The notes: generated by a model not told the origin, from the sequence alone. Shown: positions 8,310-16,779, numbered from the stretch's first letter. The stretch: DNA of 64,000 nt from Gammaproteobacteria bacterium (GCA_003248125.1 QJXZ01000026.1:1-64000); one strand, 5' to 3'. Program-made: numbers and translations.

Positions 8310-9524
8310 ATGGCAACCGCAATCCCGGCGCCCGACGAGCACAATCGCTGGCGAATGGATAGTCCAGGCCACGATGGCTGGTCACGAACGGCCCGACCCG
8401 ACGATCCACACAAATACTTCATGGTCTCCACTGATGGCCACGTGCAAGAGCCATCCGATCTATGGCGCACGCGCATCGAGGAGAAATATCGCGATCGGCT
8501 ACCCGGTGTGGTCGTCGACTCGAGCGGTAAGAAGTTCCAGAAGACAGAAGGATTCCGGCCACTGCGGCTGCGCGACATTCCATTTGCGGGCGAGGATCTG
8601 CTGCGCAACAAGTCGGGCACGACCCCGGAAGAACGGCTGGCCGATCACGCCGCCGACGGCATCGATTGCGAAATCCTGTTCCCCAACAAGGGCCTCACGA
8701 TCTGGGCCACGCCCGACGCCGAGTTCAGTCAGGCCATGTGCCGCGTCTACAACACATGGGCCTGGGAGGTGTTCGGTGCCTACAACGACCGCTTGTCGCC
8801 CATGGCATGCGTCGCGGCCGCCGACATCCCCGGCGCAATTGCGGAGATCGAACGCTGCGCCAAGCTCGGCTTCCGCGGCCTGTCGCTACCTTGCAAGCCG
8901 GTTTGGGGTGCACCCGATCACGAGGCACTGAACTACAACCTGCCGCAGTTCGATCCCTTGTGGGCCTGTATTCAAGACGCCGACTTACCCATCACGTTCC
9001 ACGTTTCGACGGGCCGCGACCCGCGCACCTCGCGGGGCAACGGCGGCGCCGTCATCAACTACGCCGTGCACTCGTTGGCACCGACCATGGAACCGATTGC
9101 CAATCTCTGTGCATCCGGCGTCATCGAGCGCTTCCCCAAGATCCGCTTCGGTAGCGTCGAGGCCGGCATCGGCTGGGTGGCTTGGGCGCTCGGCGCGCTG
9201 GACGAGGCCTACAAGAAGCACCACATGTGGGTGCGTCCCAAGCTCTCGCGCCTGCCGAGCGAGTATTTCAAGAGCAACGGCTTCGCGACCTTCCAGGAGG
9301 ACAAGGCGGGTCTCGATCTCGCCCGCGAGCACGATCTGATCGACAACTTCATGTGGGCCAACGACTACCCCCATCACGAAGGCACTTGGCCGCACTCGGC
9401 CGCTGCCATCGAGCGAACGATGAACCAACTCACGGACGACGAGCGCGCCAAGATTCTCGGTCTCAACGCCGCGCGCGTCTTCAAGTTCGACATTCCCGCG
9501 CGCTATAGGACCGCGCACGCATGA
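8310..9524 (+). CDS. ACMSD-like amidohydrolase (amidohydrolase 2 family)
   Basis: This 404-residue protein belongs to the amidohydrolase-2 family, metal-dependent decarboxylases and hydrolases related to aminocarboxymuconate semialdehyde decarboxylase. It shows VSTDGHVQEPSDLW (the D-x-H metal motif with the EP that follows) at about residues 40-53, ITFHVSTG near 230 (metal-binding His) and FMWANDYPHHEGTWP near 345 (catalytic Asp). Members of this subgroup often sit in steroid and aromatic degradation clusters. The ATG at 8310 follows AGAGGG with good spacing. Its stop overlaps the next start as ATGA, so it is the first gene of a three-gene operon with an Ltp2-like thiolase and a DUF35 protein. 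Confidence 0.87.
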   Translation: MATAIPAPDEHNRWRMDSPGHDGWSRTARPDDPHKYFMVSTDGHVQEPSDLWRTRIEEKYRDRLPGVVVDSSGKKFQKTEGFRPLRLRDIPFAGEDLLRNKSGTTPEERLADHAADGIDCEILFPNKGLTIWATPDAEFSQAMCRVYNTWAWEVFGAYNDRLSPMACVAAADIPGAIAEIERCAKLGFRGLSLPCKPVWGAPDHEALNYNLPQFDPLWACIQDADLPITFHVSTGRDPRTSRGNGGAVINYAVHSLAPTMEPIANLCASGVIERFPKIRFGSVEAGIGWVAWALGALDEAYKKHHMWVRPKLSRLPSEYFKSNGFATFQEDKAGLDLAREHDLIDNFMWANDYPHHEGTWPHSAAAIERTMNQLTDDERAKILGLNAARVFKFDIPARYRTAHA

Positions 9525-10699
9525 CGCGTACCTTGCGCGGCAAAGCCGCGGTGGCAGGCGTGGGTCAAACGACCTATTACAAGCACGGCCAGTCACCGGA
9601 TGCCGAGAGCAAGCTGGCACTCGAAGCCATCGTCAACGCGTGTGTCGATGCTGGTGTCTCACCAAAGGAGATCGATGGCTTCGCCTCGTTCTCGAACGAC
9701 CGTAACGACGGTCCACGGCTGGCGGCCGCACTCGATTGCAAAGAGCTGCGCTACTCGAACATGTTCTGGGGCGGTGGTGGCGGCGGCACGGCCGGTGCAA
9801 TAGAGAACGCCGCGGCTGCAATCGCCTGCGGCATTGCCGATTGCGTGGTGGTGTACCGTTCGCTCGCGCAAGGTCAGTTCGGTCGTTTCGGGCGCGGTGC
9901 GCAAGTTCGACATGTGTCGGGTGACGCCGCACACACAGTGCCCTACGGGCTCATGTCGGCCGCGCAGATGTTCGCCATGAAAGCAATGCGTTTCATGCAC
10001 GACTACGGCATACGACAAGAAGCTTTGCGTGCCATCGCGCTGGCGTCCTACACCCATGCGCAGAGCAACCCCCAAGCCATCATGCATGGGCGACCGCTAA
10101 CCGAGGAACAATACGACGCGTCACGTTGGATCGTCGAGCCGTTCCGGCTCTTCGATTGCTGCCAAGAAAACGACGGCGCCGCGGCCATGGTGCTCGTGCC
10201 CGCCGAACGCGCAAAGGACTTCGCGCATCGTCCCTGCTATGTGCTCGGTACGGCGAGCGGCGGGCCGAACCGATCGGCGGCACCGGTGCACAATGCACCG
10301 CTGTATGGCAGCTCACACTTCACGACCGTCGCGAAGCATCTCTATCGAATGGCAGAACTCACGCCGAATGATGTCGACGTGCTGCAGAGCTACGAAAACT
10401 TCACGGGCGGCGTGCTCATGGCCATGGTCGAGCATGGCTTCTGCGCGGCCGAGGAAGTGAACGACTTCTTCGTGCTCGACAACCTGCTTGCACCCGACGG
10501 TCGTCTGCCCCTGAACACCAGCGGCGGTAATCTCGCCGAGTGCTACATGCATGGCCTTGGCCTCACCATCGAAGCCGTGCGGCAGGTCCGCGGCACCTCG
10601 TGCAACCAAATCGACGGGGCCGAAGTGTCCATGATGATCGCGGGCCCCATGGTCACGCCGGTGAGTTCGGTGATCTTCGGTGCGGAGTCGACGCTATGA
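9521..10699 (+). CDS. Thiolase-fold lipid-transfer protein, possible Ltp2-like retro-aldolase
   Basis: The 392-residue protein has the SCP-x/lipid-transfer thiolase fold. Where true thiolases have the acylated cysteine, it reads FWGGGGGGTAGAIENAAAA, with no cysteine, so it probably is not a thiolase. It keeps the tyrosines in QSYENFTGGV and AECYMHGLG, at the positions used by the steroid side-chain aldolase Ltp2. QGQFGRFG is also typical of this subgroup. Ltp2 works as a complex with a DUF35 protein, and a DUF35 gene overlaps directly downstream by ATGA. I therefore infer C-C cleavage of a beta-hydroxyacyl-CoA, but the substrate is unknown and a non-steroid ring acid is possible. Confidence 0.85.
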   Translation: MTRTLRGKAAVAGVGQTTYYKHGQSPDAESKLALEAIVNACVDAGVSPKEIDGFASFSNDRNDGPRLAAALDCKELRYSNMFWGGGGGGTAGAIENAAAAIACGIADCVVVYRSLAQGQFGRFGRGAQVRHVSGDAAHTVPYGLMSAAQMFAMKAMRFMHDYGIRQEALRAIALASYTHAQSNPQAIMHGRPLTEEQYDASRWIVEPFRLFDCCQENDGAAAMVLVPAERAKDFAHRPCYVLGTASGGPNRSAAPVHNAPLYGSSHFTTVAKHLYRMAELTPNDVDVLQSYENFTGGVLMAMVEHGFCAAEEVNDFFVLDNLLAPDGRLPLNTSGGNLAECYMHGLGLTIEAVRQVRGTSCNQIDGAEVSMMIAGPMVTPVSSVIFGAESTL

Positions 10700-11139
10700 G
10701 TAGTCACTACTTGGCGCCCGGGTTGCCGATGCCCGCCCCTGCTCGCGACCGCTTGGATGCCCCGTTCTGGGAAGGGCTCCGCGACGAGCGGTTGCTGCTG
10801 CAACGATGCCGAGCGTGCACGCGCTTTCAATGGGGTCCGGAGTGGATCTGTCATCGCTGCGCGAGCTTCGATGTCGAATTTGCGGCGGTCGAGCCGCGCG
10901 GGCGCATCTACAGTTTCGAGCGCGTCTGGCACCCGGTGCACCCCGCACTCAAGGACCAGGGACCCTACCTGGTGGTGTTGGTGGAGTTGCCGCACGCCGA
11001 CAACGTGCGGCTGGTAGGGAATCTGCTCGGCGATGCCACACAGCCGGTGGAGATCGGTGCGGCGGTCACTGGCGTCTTCGAGCACCATCGGGATGCCGAG
11101 CCGCCGTTCACCCTGCTGCAATGGCAGATTTCTGACTAG
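10696..11139 (+). CDS. DUF35 Zn-ribbon/OB-fold protein (ChsH2-type aldolase partner)
   Basis: The 147-residue product starts at the ATG at 10696 inside an ATGA overlap. It has the two parts of the DUF35 family: a rubredoxin-like zinc ribbon with CRAC (at about 34-37) and CHRC (49-52), then an OB fold including GRIYSFERVWHPVHPAL and LVGNLLGD. DUF35 proteins bind acyl-CoA and act as obligate partners of thiolase-fold enzymes, as in Ltp2-ChsH2 of steroid side-chain degradation. The gene order here supports that partnership with the preceding gene. No MaoC hydratase domain is fused, unlike ChsH2 itself, so this is the stand-alone DUF35 form. Confidence 0.87.
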   Translation: MSSHYLAPGLPMPAPARDRLDAPFWEGLRDERLLLQRCRACTRFQWGPEWICHRCASFDVEFAAVEPRGRIYSFERVWHPVHPALKDQGPYLVVLVELPHADNVRLVGNLLGDATQPVEIGAAVTGVFEHHRDAEPPFTLLQWQISD

Positions 11140-11287
11140 TTGCCGCTTTAGATTCAGCTACTTACAGAATCTTTACAGATTCGATCACACGATTGGATTA
11201 GCGTCGGCCGGGTAAGGGACAACGACGGCGCGGCGACGACCGCGCCGCGTCAGATCGCGGCAATCAAGCCACGTTCAGGGAGGGACC
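11140..11287. promoter_or_regulatory. Intergenic region with a small inverted repeat and possible promoter
   Basis: This 148-bp gap holds a tandem near-repeat, TTACAGAATC (11162) and TTACAGATTC (11173), which also forms GAATC-TTTACA-GATTC. TTTACA at 11172 could be a -35 box, but the hexamer 17 bases later is GGATTA, a poor -10. A strong ribosome-binding sequence AGGGAGG lies just before the ATG at 11288. The promoter call is tentative; an operator is equally possible. Confidence 0.25.
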
Positions 11288-11833
11288 ATGGCACGCTACC
11301 CCGACGACGTCGTGCAGTTCATCGCCCGTCATTTTCATCGCAACGACATCACCAAGGCCTATGCGCTGCTGCGCGAAGCGGACTTCAAGACGCCACGCGT
11401 GCTGCGCGCGGTGCTGTACCTGTCGAACGGCAGCGTGAGCGCCTTGCGACATTACATCGCGGCTTGCCAACAGGATCTGCGGCAGGTGCTGATTGAAGCC
11501 GAATGCGTCGTCGGTGTCGCGGAGACGCCAATGCCGGTGCGCGACATGTCGCTGCCGTTGACGCATCCACGCAACGTCGGTGACATCGACGGCACCACGC
11601 ACGACGTCACGCGGCGCACCGCCTCTAAGCGCATCGAGCACTTCCACCTGCACTTGCTGCGTCTCGCATTTACGCTCGGCAAGGTGCAGTACCGCGTGGC
11701 TGCCGTGCAGCGGCACCCACGCTGGGTGCGTTGCTATCGAACGGAGAACAACGTGGTGAGTAGCGTGCGGTTGCCGCTGGCGTTCGTGATGGAGCAAGTG
11801 GCTGAGCAGATCGACTTGACCGTCGCAAGCTGA
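11288..11833 (+). CDS. Conserved-looking hypothetical protein
   Basis: I do not recognise a family for this 181-residue basic protein. It begins MARYPDDVVQFIARHFHRND, has a mostly helical look (ITKAYALLREADFKTPRVLRAVLYL), a middle rich in His and Arg, and a helical tail LPLAFVMEQVAEQIDLTV. There is no signal peptide or membrane segment. The start is supported by AGGGAGG 4 bases upstream of the ATG. It is a single gene between the DUF35 operon and the convergent GNAT gene. A 251-residue open frame on the other strand covers it, but that frame has no comparable start and shows no family features, so I prefer this strand. Confidence 0.6.
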   Translation: MARYPDDVVQFIARHFHRNDITKAYALLREADFKTPRVLRAVLYLSNGSVSALRHYIAACQQDLRQVLIEAECVVGVAETPMPVRDMSLPLTHPRNVGDIDGTTHDVTRRTASKRIEHFHLHLLRLAFTLGKVQYRVAAVQRHPRWVRCYRTENNVVSSVRLPLAFVMEQVAEQIDLTVAS

Positions 11834-11843
11834 CCGCCATTTG

Positions 11844-12287
11844 CTATTCGTCGATCGACGCGCGCATCTCCGTGCCGACGACACGCAGGCCGAAGCGTTC
11901 GTAAAACGATCGATTGTGCTCGGTGGATGCAACGAGGTAGAGCCCATACTCCGCGCAACCGCGCTCGCGCGCGGCCGCAATCGTCGCCTCCACCAGCAGC
12001 GCACCGACCTTCTTTCCACGCGCCTGCGGATCGACGATCAACTCCTCGAGCTGGCAGTACTCGCCGCCGTAACGCATGGCCACATTGAACGAGACGGATG
12101 CGAGGCCCACCAACCGATCTGCCTCACAGGCAACCAGCACCACGCCACGCTTGCCGTCCAGCAAATCGTCGAACACGGCCGCCGCGCGCGGTGACATCGA
12201 TCCGTCCGTGGCCGCGGCGAGCACGCCGAGTAGCGCGACACAACCGTCCCGGTCGGCAGGCTGTGCACGCCGAATCGAGACCGTCAC
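11844..12287 (-). CDS. GNAT-family N-acetyltransferase
   Basis: The 147-residue protein has the GNAT fold: an N-terminal IRRAQPADRDGCVAL, the strand LVGLASVSFNV, QLEELIVDPQARGKKVGALL (motif A, acetyl-CoA pyrophosphate loop) and YLVASTEHNRSFYERFGLR (motif B). It transfers an acetyl group to an amine of an unknown substrate. The GTG at 12287 is the likely start since it lies just after the stop of the upstream lipoprotein gene; the frame is open further but would run inside that gene. It is the last gene of a minus-strand operon that otherwise encodes envelope proteins, which hints at an envelope or protein-maturation substrate, but this is only context. Confidence 0.83.
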   Translation of the reverse strand: MTVSIRRAQPADRDGCVALLGVLAAATDGSMSPRAAAVFDDLLDGKRGVVLVACEADRLVGLASVSFNVAMRYGGEYCQLEELIVDPQARGKKVGALLVEATIAAARERGCAEYGLYLVASTEHNRSFYERFGLRVVGTEMRASIDE

Positions 12288-12288
12288 T

Positions 12289-12807
12289 TCATTGGCTCGG
12301 ACTGTGGCTACGGCTGCGCAGCGCCTGCCGGATCGCCTCGAGTTGACCTTCGTTGATCGGCTGGAATTCACCGAGTGAGCAAGGCACACCCGACGACCAG
12401 GTCGAACCCCAATGCCATGGCCAGCGACGGTACCAGGTCAGATCGAACCAATCGCCGGCTTCGAAACGATCGAGCTCGCAGATTCTGCTCGACGAGAATG
12501 TCGATTTCACGCGCAATGCCGTCGCGAAGCGCAGATCGGGGCAACGCATGGGTAGCGTGTTGAGCCAGAGCTTACCGTGTGCCCCCTCGAACACGATGCG
12601 ACGGTCGTCGAGCACGTGAAAGCTGCGGTAGTCGTGGGCTGAGAGGCACCGTTGTACTTGCTCGTAGTCGGCTTCTTCCGCGGGCGCGGCGAGAATGTTC
12701 GCGATTACGTCTTCCACCGCCGGGCTCTCCGCCGGTGCCCTGGGCGTACCCGCACAACCAGCCATGGCCGCGAGCCATGCGACGGCGACGAAACGGACCA
12801 CCCTCAC
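12289..12807 (-). CDS. Small lipoprotein, unknown function
   Basis: The 172-residue product has a lipoprotein signal, MRVVRFVAVAWLAAMAGC, with the lipobox cysteine at residue 18. The mature part is unremarkable: a linker rich in Ala, Pro and Glu, then CLSAHDYRSFHVLDDRRIVF, a DUF6491-like pattern (short beta-rich segments and several Cys residues), and a tail ending RSRSHSPSQ. Its start overlaps the upstream lipoprotein stop by 4 bp and the GNAT gene starts 1 bp after its stop, so it is inside an operon. The protein is expected to sit in the periplasm, anchored to a membrane. Confidence 0.72.
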   Translation of the reverse strand: MRVVRFVAVAWLAAMAGCAGTPRAPAESPAVEDVIANILAAPAEEADYEQVQRCLSAHDYRSFHVLDDRRIVFEGAHGKLWLNTLPMRCPDLRFATALRVKSTFSSSRICELDRFEAGDWFDLTWYRRWPWHWGSTWSSGVPCSLGEFQPINEGQLEAIRQALRSRSHSPSQ

Positions 12808-13403
12808 GTCGCTATGCGCCGAGCAGACGCCACGATGGCTTCGCCGCGCGACCGGTCGCGTTCACTGTAATAGGGATGGGCGCCTAGGTAGGCGACGAAT
12901 GAAAGCTGATCGTCGATCACGAACGCGCCTACCACGCCGCGCTGTTCGGGTGCGTCCGCAAACGACAACGAGATGTCGAACACGATGCCAGGTGCATCTC
13001 CATAGCGGGCCGGACGGAGATTGCTCGAGGTTGCCAAAACTTCCCCTTCGCCGGCGATCTTGGTGAGCGACGACTCGACGAATGCTGCCACCTCGTGCGG
13101 CAACATGTCGGCCCGAAACTTCGGGTAGGCGGCCGACGCCTTGGGCTCTTTGAATAGCGGCTCACCGGCAGCGGTGCTGGGCACGACGATGATGCGGTTC
13201 AGCAACAGACCGTCGCGGGTCCATGTCGCGCCACCTTTGCGCAGATATGCCACGTACGCAGGATTGACCTCATTCCACCCCGCTTCGACCTGAATCGTGA
13301 CAGAACCCACTGTCACAGCGCCTGGCGTCACCAACGTGAACGCTTGCGGCACGCATCCGCTCATGACCATCAGTAGTAGGAACGCCGCTAAGGGTCTGCT
13401 CAT
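12804..13403 (-). CDS. Lipoprotein, unknown function
   Basis: The product is about 199 residues with signal MSRPLAAFLLLMVMSGC and a lipobox cysteine at 17. The mature part (VTIQVEAGWNEVNPAYVAYL, then a mixed alpha/beta domain with AYPKFRADMLPHEVAAFVESSL and FVIDDQLSFVAYLGAHPYYS) looks like a single globular domain; I do not know its family. The ATG at 13403 has GGAG 8 bases upstream; the ATG at 13409 overlaps the M48 stop (ATGA) and would add MT at the front, so both are possible. It lies between the M48 protease gene and another lipoprotein gene in one operon, suggesting a shared role in the envelope. Confidence 0.72.
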   Translation of the reverse strand: MSRPLAAFLLLMVMSGCVPQAFTLVTPGAVTVGSVTIQVEAGWNEVNPAYVAYLRKGGATWTRDGLLLNRIIVVPSTAAGEPLFKEPKASAAYPKFRADMLPHEVAAFVESSLTKIAGEGEVLATSSNLRPARYGDAPGIVFDISLSFADAPEQRGVVGAFVIDDQLSFVAYLGAHPYYSERDRSRGEAIVASARRIAT

Positions 13404-13405
13404 CG

Positions 13406-14572
13406 TCATTGCTCCTGCAGGTAGAACTCGATCATCGCCTTATCCGTTGCGCCCGGCGCTCGTGCCAGATATTCACCGAAGTGCTCGCGCGCGCGCTCCA
13501 CGTCGCCGTCCTTCATGAACGCGTAGCCGAGGTTGCGAAATGCCTCGGCCACCGGCTCCGGCGCGGCGGCGGCTTGCTCGTAGGCAGTGCGGGCCGCCGC
13601 CAAGTCTCCCGCGCCAGCCCGCTGCGCCAACATTACACCCCGAAAGTAGTGCACCAAGCCCTCGGGTACACCGAGGGCAGCGTGACGTTCGAGCAGGTAC
13701 TCCGTGCGACCGTAGCGCGCGGTTCGAATCTGATCGTCCATCAACCATTTGTAGTTGTTCGCGAGCACCGCCAAGAAAACCTCGTCGCGTGCTGCTTCTG
13801 GCGGTGGACCGTAGGTGGCGCTGGCAAACTGTTCGAGCACCTCGGCGCGATCGACCGGATCGGGGTGTGTCTGGGTAAACAACCCGGGCTCCTCGCGCTT
13901 CACCTCGGCCCGCTGATCCTCCTCGATCAGATTGCGCCAGATGCGATAGGCCGCGTGCGGGTCTAGATCGACGTCGGCGATTAGCTTGGCGCCGAGCAGA
14001 TCGGCTTCGGACTCTTGCTCGCGCGAGAACTTGAGTGCGCTGGCGATCGCCACCATCTCGCCAATGGGCATCAACACGCCAGTCGCGATGCCCAGTCCAA
14101 AGCTGAAGATCGTACCCACGGTCATACCCTTTCGAATCTTGCGAAATCGCGCGAGCGTATGCAGACGCGTGTAGTGCGCGATCTCGTGCCCGACGACGGC
14201 GGCGAGCTCATCGGTACTGGCGACGCGTGTCAAAAGCCCCGTCCAAATCACCATCATGCCGTTCGCCGCCATGGACGCATTGAAGTGAGGATTGCGCACC
14301 ACATAGAGGCGAAAGTCACCGCAGTAGCCCTGTGCGACGCGGCATACTAGGTCGTCGATGTAGTCGTTCAGCGCCGGGTCGGTGATGCGCAGCGGCGACC
14401 GCTCCAGTTCCTTCTCGAAGTCCTCGAGTTCGCGCCAGATACCCCGCTCGTCGCGCGCGACTTCCGGTTTGTAGCCCGGTGGAATGGCGTGCTCTGGTAC
14501 CTCGAACGCGGCATCACCGGCCAACGCGGCGACCGCCACCACCGCCAACATGCCGAACGTCATCAGGCGCAC
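13406..14572 (-). CDS. Periplasmic M48-family zinc metalloprotease with TPR-like tail
   Basis: The product is about 388 residues: a signal peptide (MRLMTFGMLAVVAVAALAGDA), a peptidase M48 domain with the zinc motif HEIAH at about 129-133 and the third-ligand region EQESEADLLGAKLI, then a C-terminal helical-repeat tail with a TPR-like unit AFRNLGYAFMKDGDVERARE. This is the plan of BepA/YfgC-like proteases that assist outer-membrane protein assembly or degrade misfolded ones. The start is uncertain: GTG 14572 has GAGG 9 bases upstream, TTG 14581 overlaps the preceding stop, and ATG 14563 is also in frame. It is flanked by lipoprotein genes in the same operon. Confidence 0.87.
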   Translation of the reverse strand: MRLMTFGMLAVVAVAALAGDAAFEVPEHAIPPGYKPEVARDERGIWRELEDFEKELERSPLRITDPALNDYIDDLVCRVAQGYCGDFRLYVVRNPHFNASMAANGMMVIWTGLLTRVASTDELAAVVGHEIAHYTRLHTLARFRKIRKGMTVGTIFSFGLGIATGVLMPIGEMVAIASALKFSREQESEADLLGAKLIADVDLDPHAAYRIWRNLIEEDQRAEVKREEPGLFTQTHPDPVDRAEVLEQFASATYGPPPEAARDEVFLAVLANNYKWLMDDQIRTARYGRTEYLLERHAALGVPEGLVHYFRGVMLAQRAGAGDLAAARTAYEQAAAAPEPVAEAFRNLGYAFMKDGDVERAREHFGEYLARAPGATDKAMIEFYLQEQ

Positions 14573-14577
14573 TGACT

Positions 14578-15270
14578 TCAACCTCGTGGCATTGACCCGA
14601 GCAGCACGCCGACCGTGTTCTTCGCCCCTTCGGGTTCGCGCAGATCGCCGGTGCCGACCGAGACGCGGTTGAACCACACCACATCGCCGGTATTGAGATC
14701 CACGAGCGAGGCAAAGCCGCCCTGCCCACCCGTCGCGACGCCGACGCCGACGGCAGCGGCAAAGATCGCCAGCGCCATGCGGCCGCCACTCGAGCGATAG
14801 TCGCGATAGAACACGAACATCGCGTAGTCGGCGCCGTAGCGATCCTTCAGCACCGATACGCCTGGCCCCAGCGACAAGTCGAACTTCTCGCCTTTAGACG
14901 GCAGCTTGTACTGCCCCAGATGGTGATCGAGGATCGTCACACCGACTGCTTGGTGTAGTTTTTCGTAGGCTACGAGCGACTCGTCGATGATGCTTTCATC
15001 CATGATCTGAATGTTCGCGCCGCGGAGTTCCGTCTCGCTGCGCGCGGCGTTCAAGAAATTTCGCTCCGCCGTGTCGGTCCAATCCGGCTGGGGCTCGGGC
15101 ACGCCGCCGGCGGTGAGCACGTAAAACTTGATGTCGGGGTCGACGAGCAGGATGCGCGCCGAGCTGGCATCACCGCGGCCTGAGAGTTTGTCGATTTGGC
15201 TGACTTGGCTGGTCGCCGTACAGCCGGCCAACACAAGCACCACTACCATCGCGACCGGTATCCGACGCAT
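14578..15270 (-). CDS. Lipoprotein, first gene of an envelope operon
   Basis: The 230-residue product starts at the ATG at 15270, preceded by AAGAAGGATCG; its signal MRRIPVAMVVVLVLAGC ends in a lipobox cysteine. The mature region includes ARILLVDPDIKFYVLTAGG, a helical part, and a small glycine-rich hydrophobic stretch MALAIFAAAVGVGVATGG followed by SLVDLNTGDVVWFNRV. The last segment resembles the end of CsgG-like or DUF4136-like lipoproteins that assemble at the outer membrane, but this is weak. It is the first gene of the unit that runs on to the M48 protease, two more lipoproteins and a GNAT enzyme. The function is unknown. Confidence 0.75.
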   Translation of the reverse strand: MRRIPVAMVVVLVLAGCTATSQVSQIDKLSGRGDASSARILLVDPDIKFYVLTAGGVPEPQPDWTDTAERNFLNAARSETELRGANIQIMDESIIDESLVAYEKLHQAVGVTILDHHLGQYKLPSKGEKFDLSLGPGVSVLKDRYGADYAMFVFYRDYRSSGGRMALAIFAAAVGVGVATGGQGGFASLVDLNTGDVVWFNRVSVGTGDLREPEGAKNTVGVLLGSMPRG

Positions 15271-15404
15271 AGATCGATCCTTCTTACTATCCTTGCGTCC
15301 AATGCTAGCCGGTTCACGCCGACTGAACGAGTAGTGCATCACCGGGTTTTACATCCGATGCAGACCTTGGCAGGCTGCTTGTTTCGACTTGCGGAGTAGT
15401 GGAC

Positions 15405-16730
15405 ATGTCCGAGCTGGAAACCGATGCCGGTCGTGAGCGCGATGTCACCAACCAAGAGTGGCGCGATACGTGGCGCATCGATGTCGACCGGGATCCCTAT
15501 GACATCCCGCTCGAGGAGCTCAATCCCGCCCACGGCGACCTTTTCGAAGCCAACAAGGCCCTTCGCTACTTCGAACGGTTACGTGCGGAGGCGCCGGTGC
15601 ACCACTGCGCCAACAGTCAGTTCGGCTCCTATTGGTCGGTGACCAGATACGACGACGTCAAGGCCATCGATCAGAATCACGAGTTGTTCTCGTCCGACAT
15701 CAAGAACGGCGGCATTCGTCTCGGCGGCCAACCGCTAGAGGGCGAACCTGACCCCATGTTCTACCTGCCGATGTTCATCATGCAGGACCCACCCAAGCAC
15801 GACGACCAGCGCAAGGTCATCGCGCCGATGTTCGCGCCGCGTCACCTGCACACGCTGCAGGAGCTCATCCGCGAGCGGGCCGGTAACATTCTCGACGGAT
15901 TACCCGTTGGCGAGGACTTCAATTGGGTGCGTCGCGTCTCCGTCGAACTCACGGGGCAAATGCTGGCCACCTTGTTCGACGTGCCACAAGAAGACCGTCA
16001 CAAGCTCATTCACTGGTCTGACACGGTCGAGCGCATCGGTGACCCGCGCTACTTCGAAACACCGCAGCAGGCCTTTCAAGAGTTGTGGAAGTGTTGGGAA
16101 TACTTCGATGCCGTGTGGAAGGAGCGCGTTGCGCGCGACGAGCCGGGCACCGATCTGATCTCATTCCTGGCGCAAGGTGAGTCCACCAAGAACATGCCGC
16201 CGAACGAGTTCTTGGGTAACATTTTGCTGCTCATCGTCGGCGGCAACGACACCACGCGCAACTCGATCTCGGGCGGTGTACTCGCGCTCAATGAGCATCC
16301 CGATCAGTACGACAAGTTGAAGCGCGATCCCAGCCTCGTTGCCAACATGGTGCCGGAAATCATCCGCTGGCAATCACCGGTCGCACACATGTGTCGCACC
16401 GCCATGGAGGACACCGAGATCCGCGGCCAGAAGATCAAGAAGTGGGACAAGATCGCGATCTGGTACGTATCGGGGAATCGCGATGACGAGCGGATTCCGA
16501 ACGCCAATCAGTTTCTGATCGATCGGCCCGACGTGCGCCAGCATTTGTCGTTCGGCTTCGGTATCCATCGCTGCGTGGGCAACCGATTGGCAGAGATGCA
16601 GCTACGTACCATCTGGGAAGAGATACTGAAGCGCTTCTCTCACGTCGAAGTCGTTGGCGAGCCGAAGTATCTCAATTCGAGCTTCATTCGCGGCATCACC
16701 GACCTGCCGGTACGCGTGCACGCACGGTGA
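15405..16730 (+). CDS. Cytochrome P450 monooxygenase
   Basis: This 441-residue bacterial P450 would hydroxylate a hydrophobic substrate with electrons from a ferredoxin. The I-helix reads LIVGGNDTTRNSISGG, with the usual acid-threonine pair, the ExxR helix lies in NMVPEIIRWQSP, and the heme loop is FGFGIHRCVGNRLAE with Cys390 as the iron ligand. The run MCRTAMEDTEIRGQKI resembles P450s acting on steroid or terpenoid side chains (CYP125/142-like), though I cannot assign a CYP family. The ATG at 15405 has GGAG 9 bases upstream. No ferredoxin is next to it; the nearest is at 18.2-18.4 kb with the other P450. Confidence 0.93.
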   Translation: MSELETDAGRERDVTNQEWRDTWRIDVDRDPYDIPLEELNPAHGDLFEANKALRYFERLRAEAPVHHCANSQFGSYWSVTRYDDVKAIDQNHELFSSDIKNGGIRLGGQPLEGEPDPMFYLPMFIMQDPPKHDDQRKVIAPMFAPRHLHTLQELIRERAGNILDGLPVGEDFNWVRRVSVELTGQMLATLFDVPQEDRHKLIHWSDTVERIGDPRYFETPQQAFQELWKCWEYFDAVWKERVARDEPGTDLISFLAQGESTKNMPPNEFLGNILLLIVGGNDTTRNSISGGVLALNEHPDQYDKLKRDPSLVANMVPEIIRWQSPVAHMCRTAMEDTEIRGQKIKKWDKIAIWYVSGNRDDERIPNANQFLIDRPDVRQHLSFGFGIHRCVGNRLAEMQLRTIWEEILKRFSHVEVVGEPKYLNSSFIRGITDLPVRVHAR

Positions 16731-16766
16731 CAGTTACCGATTTCGGCGAAATTCGTAACTGTCACC
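16726..16766. repeat. Hairpin repeat with GGTGACAGTTAC arms (copy 1)
   Basis: Arms GGTGACAGTTAC (16726-16737) and GTAACTGTCACC (16755-16766) are perfect 12-bp inverted repeats separated by 17 bases. The left arm includes the P450 stop codon, so the hairpin fills the gap between two convergent genes. A related element lies at 31388-31463 and a single arm at 60392-60410. Confidence 0.75.
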
Positions 16767-16779
16767 GATTTCAGGCGTA

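Noticed and set aside
11264-12019. A 251-residue minus-strand frame opposite the unknown gene at 11288
   Set aside because: The plus-strand frame has a strong AGGGAGG site, and the other frame overlaps the GNAT gene out of frame without family features.
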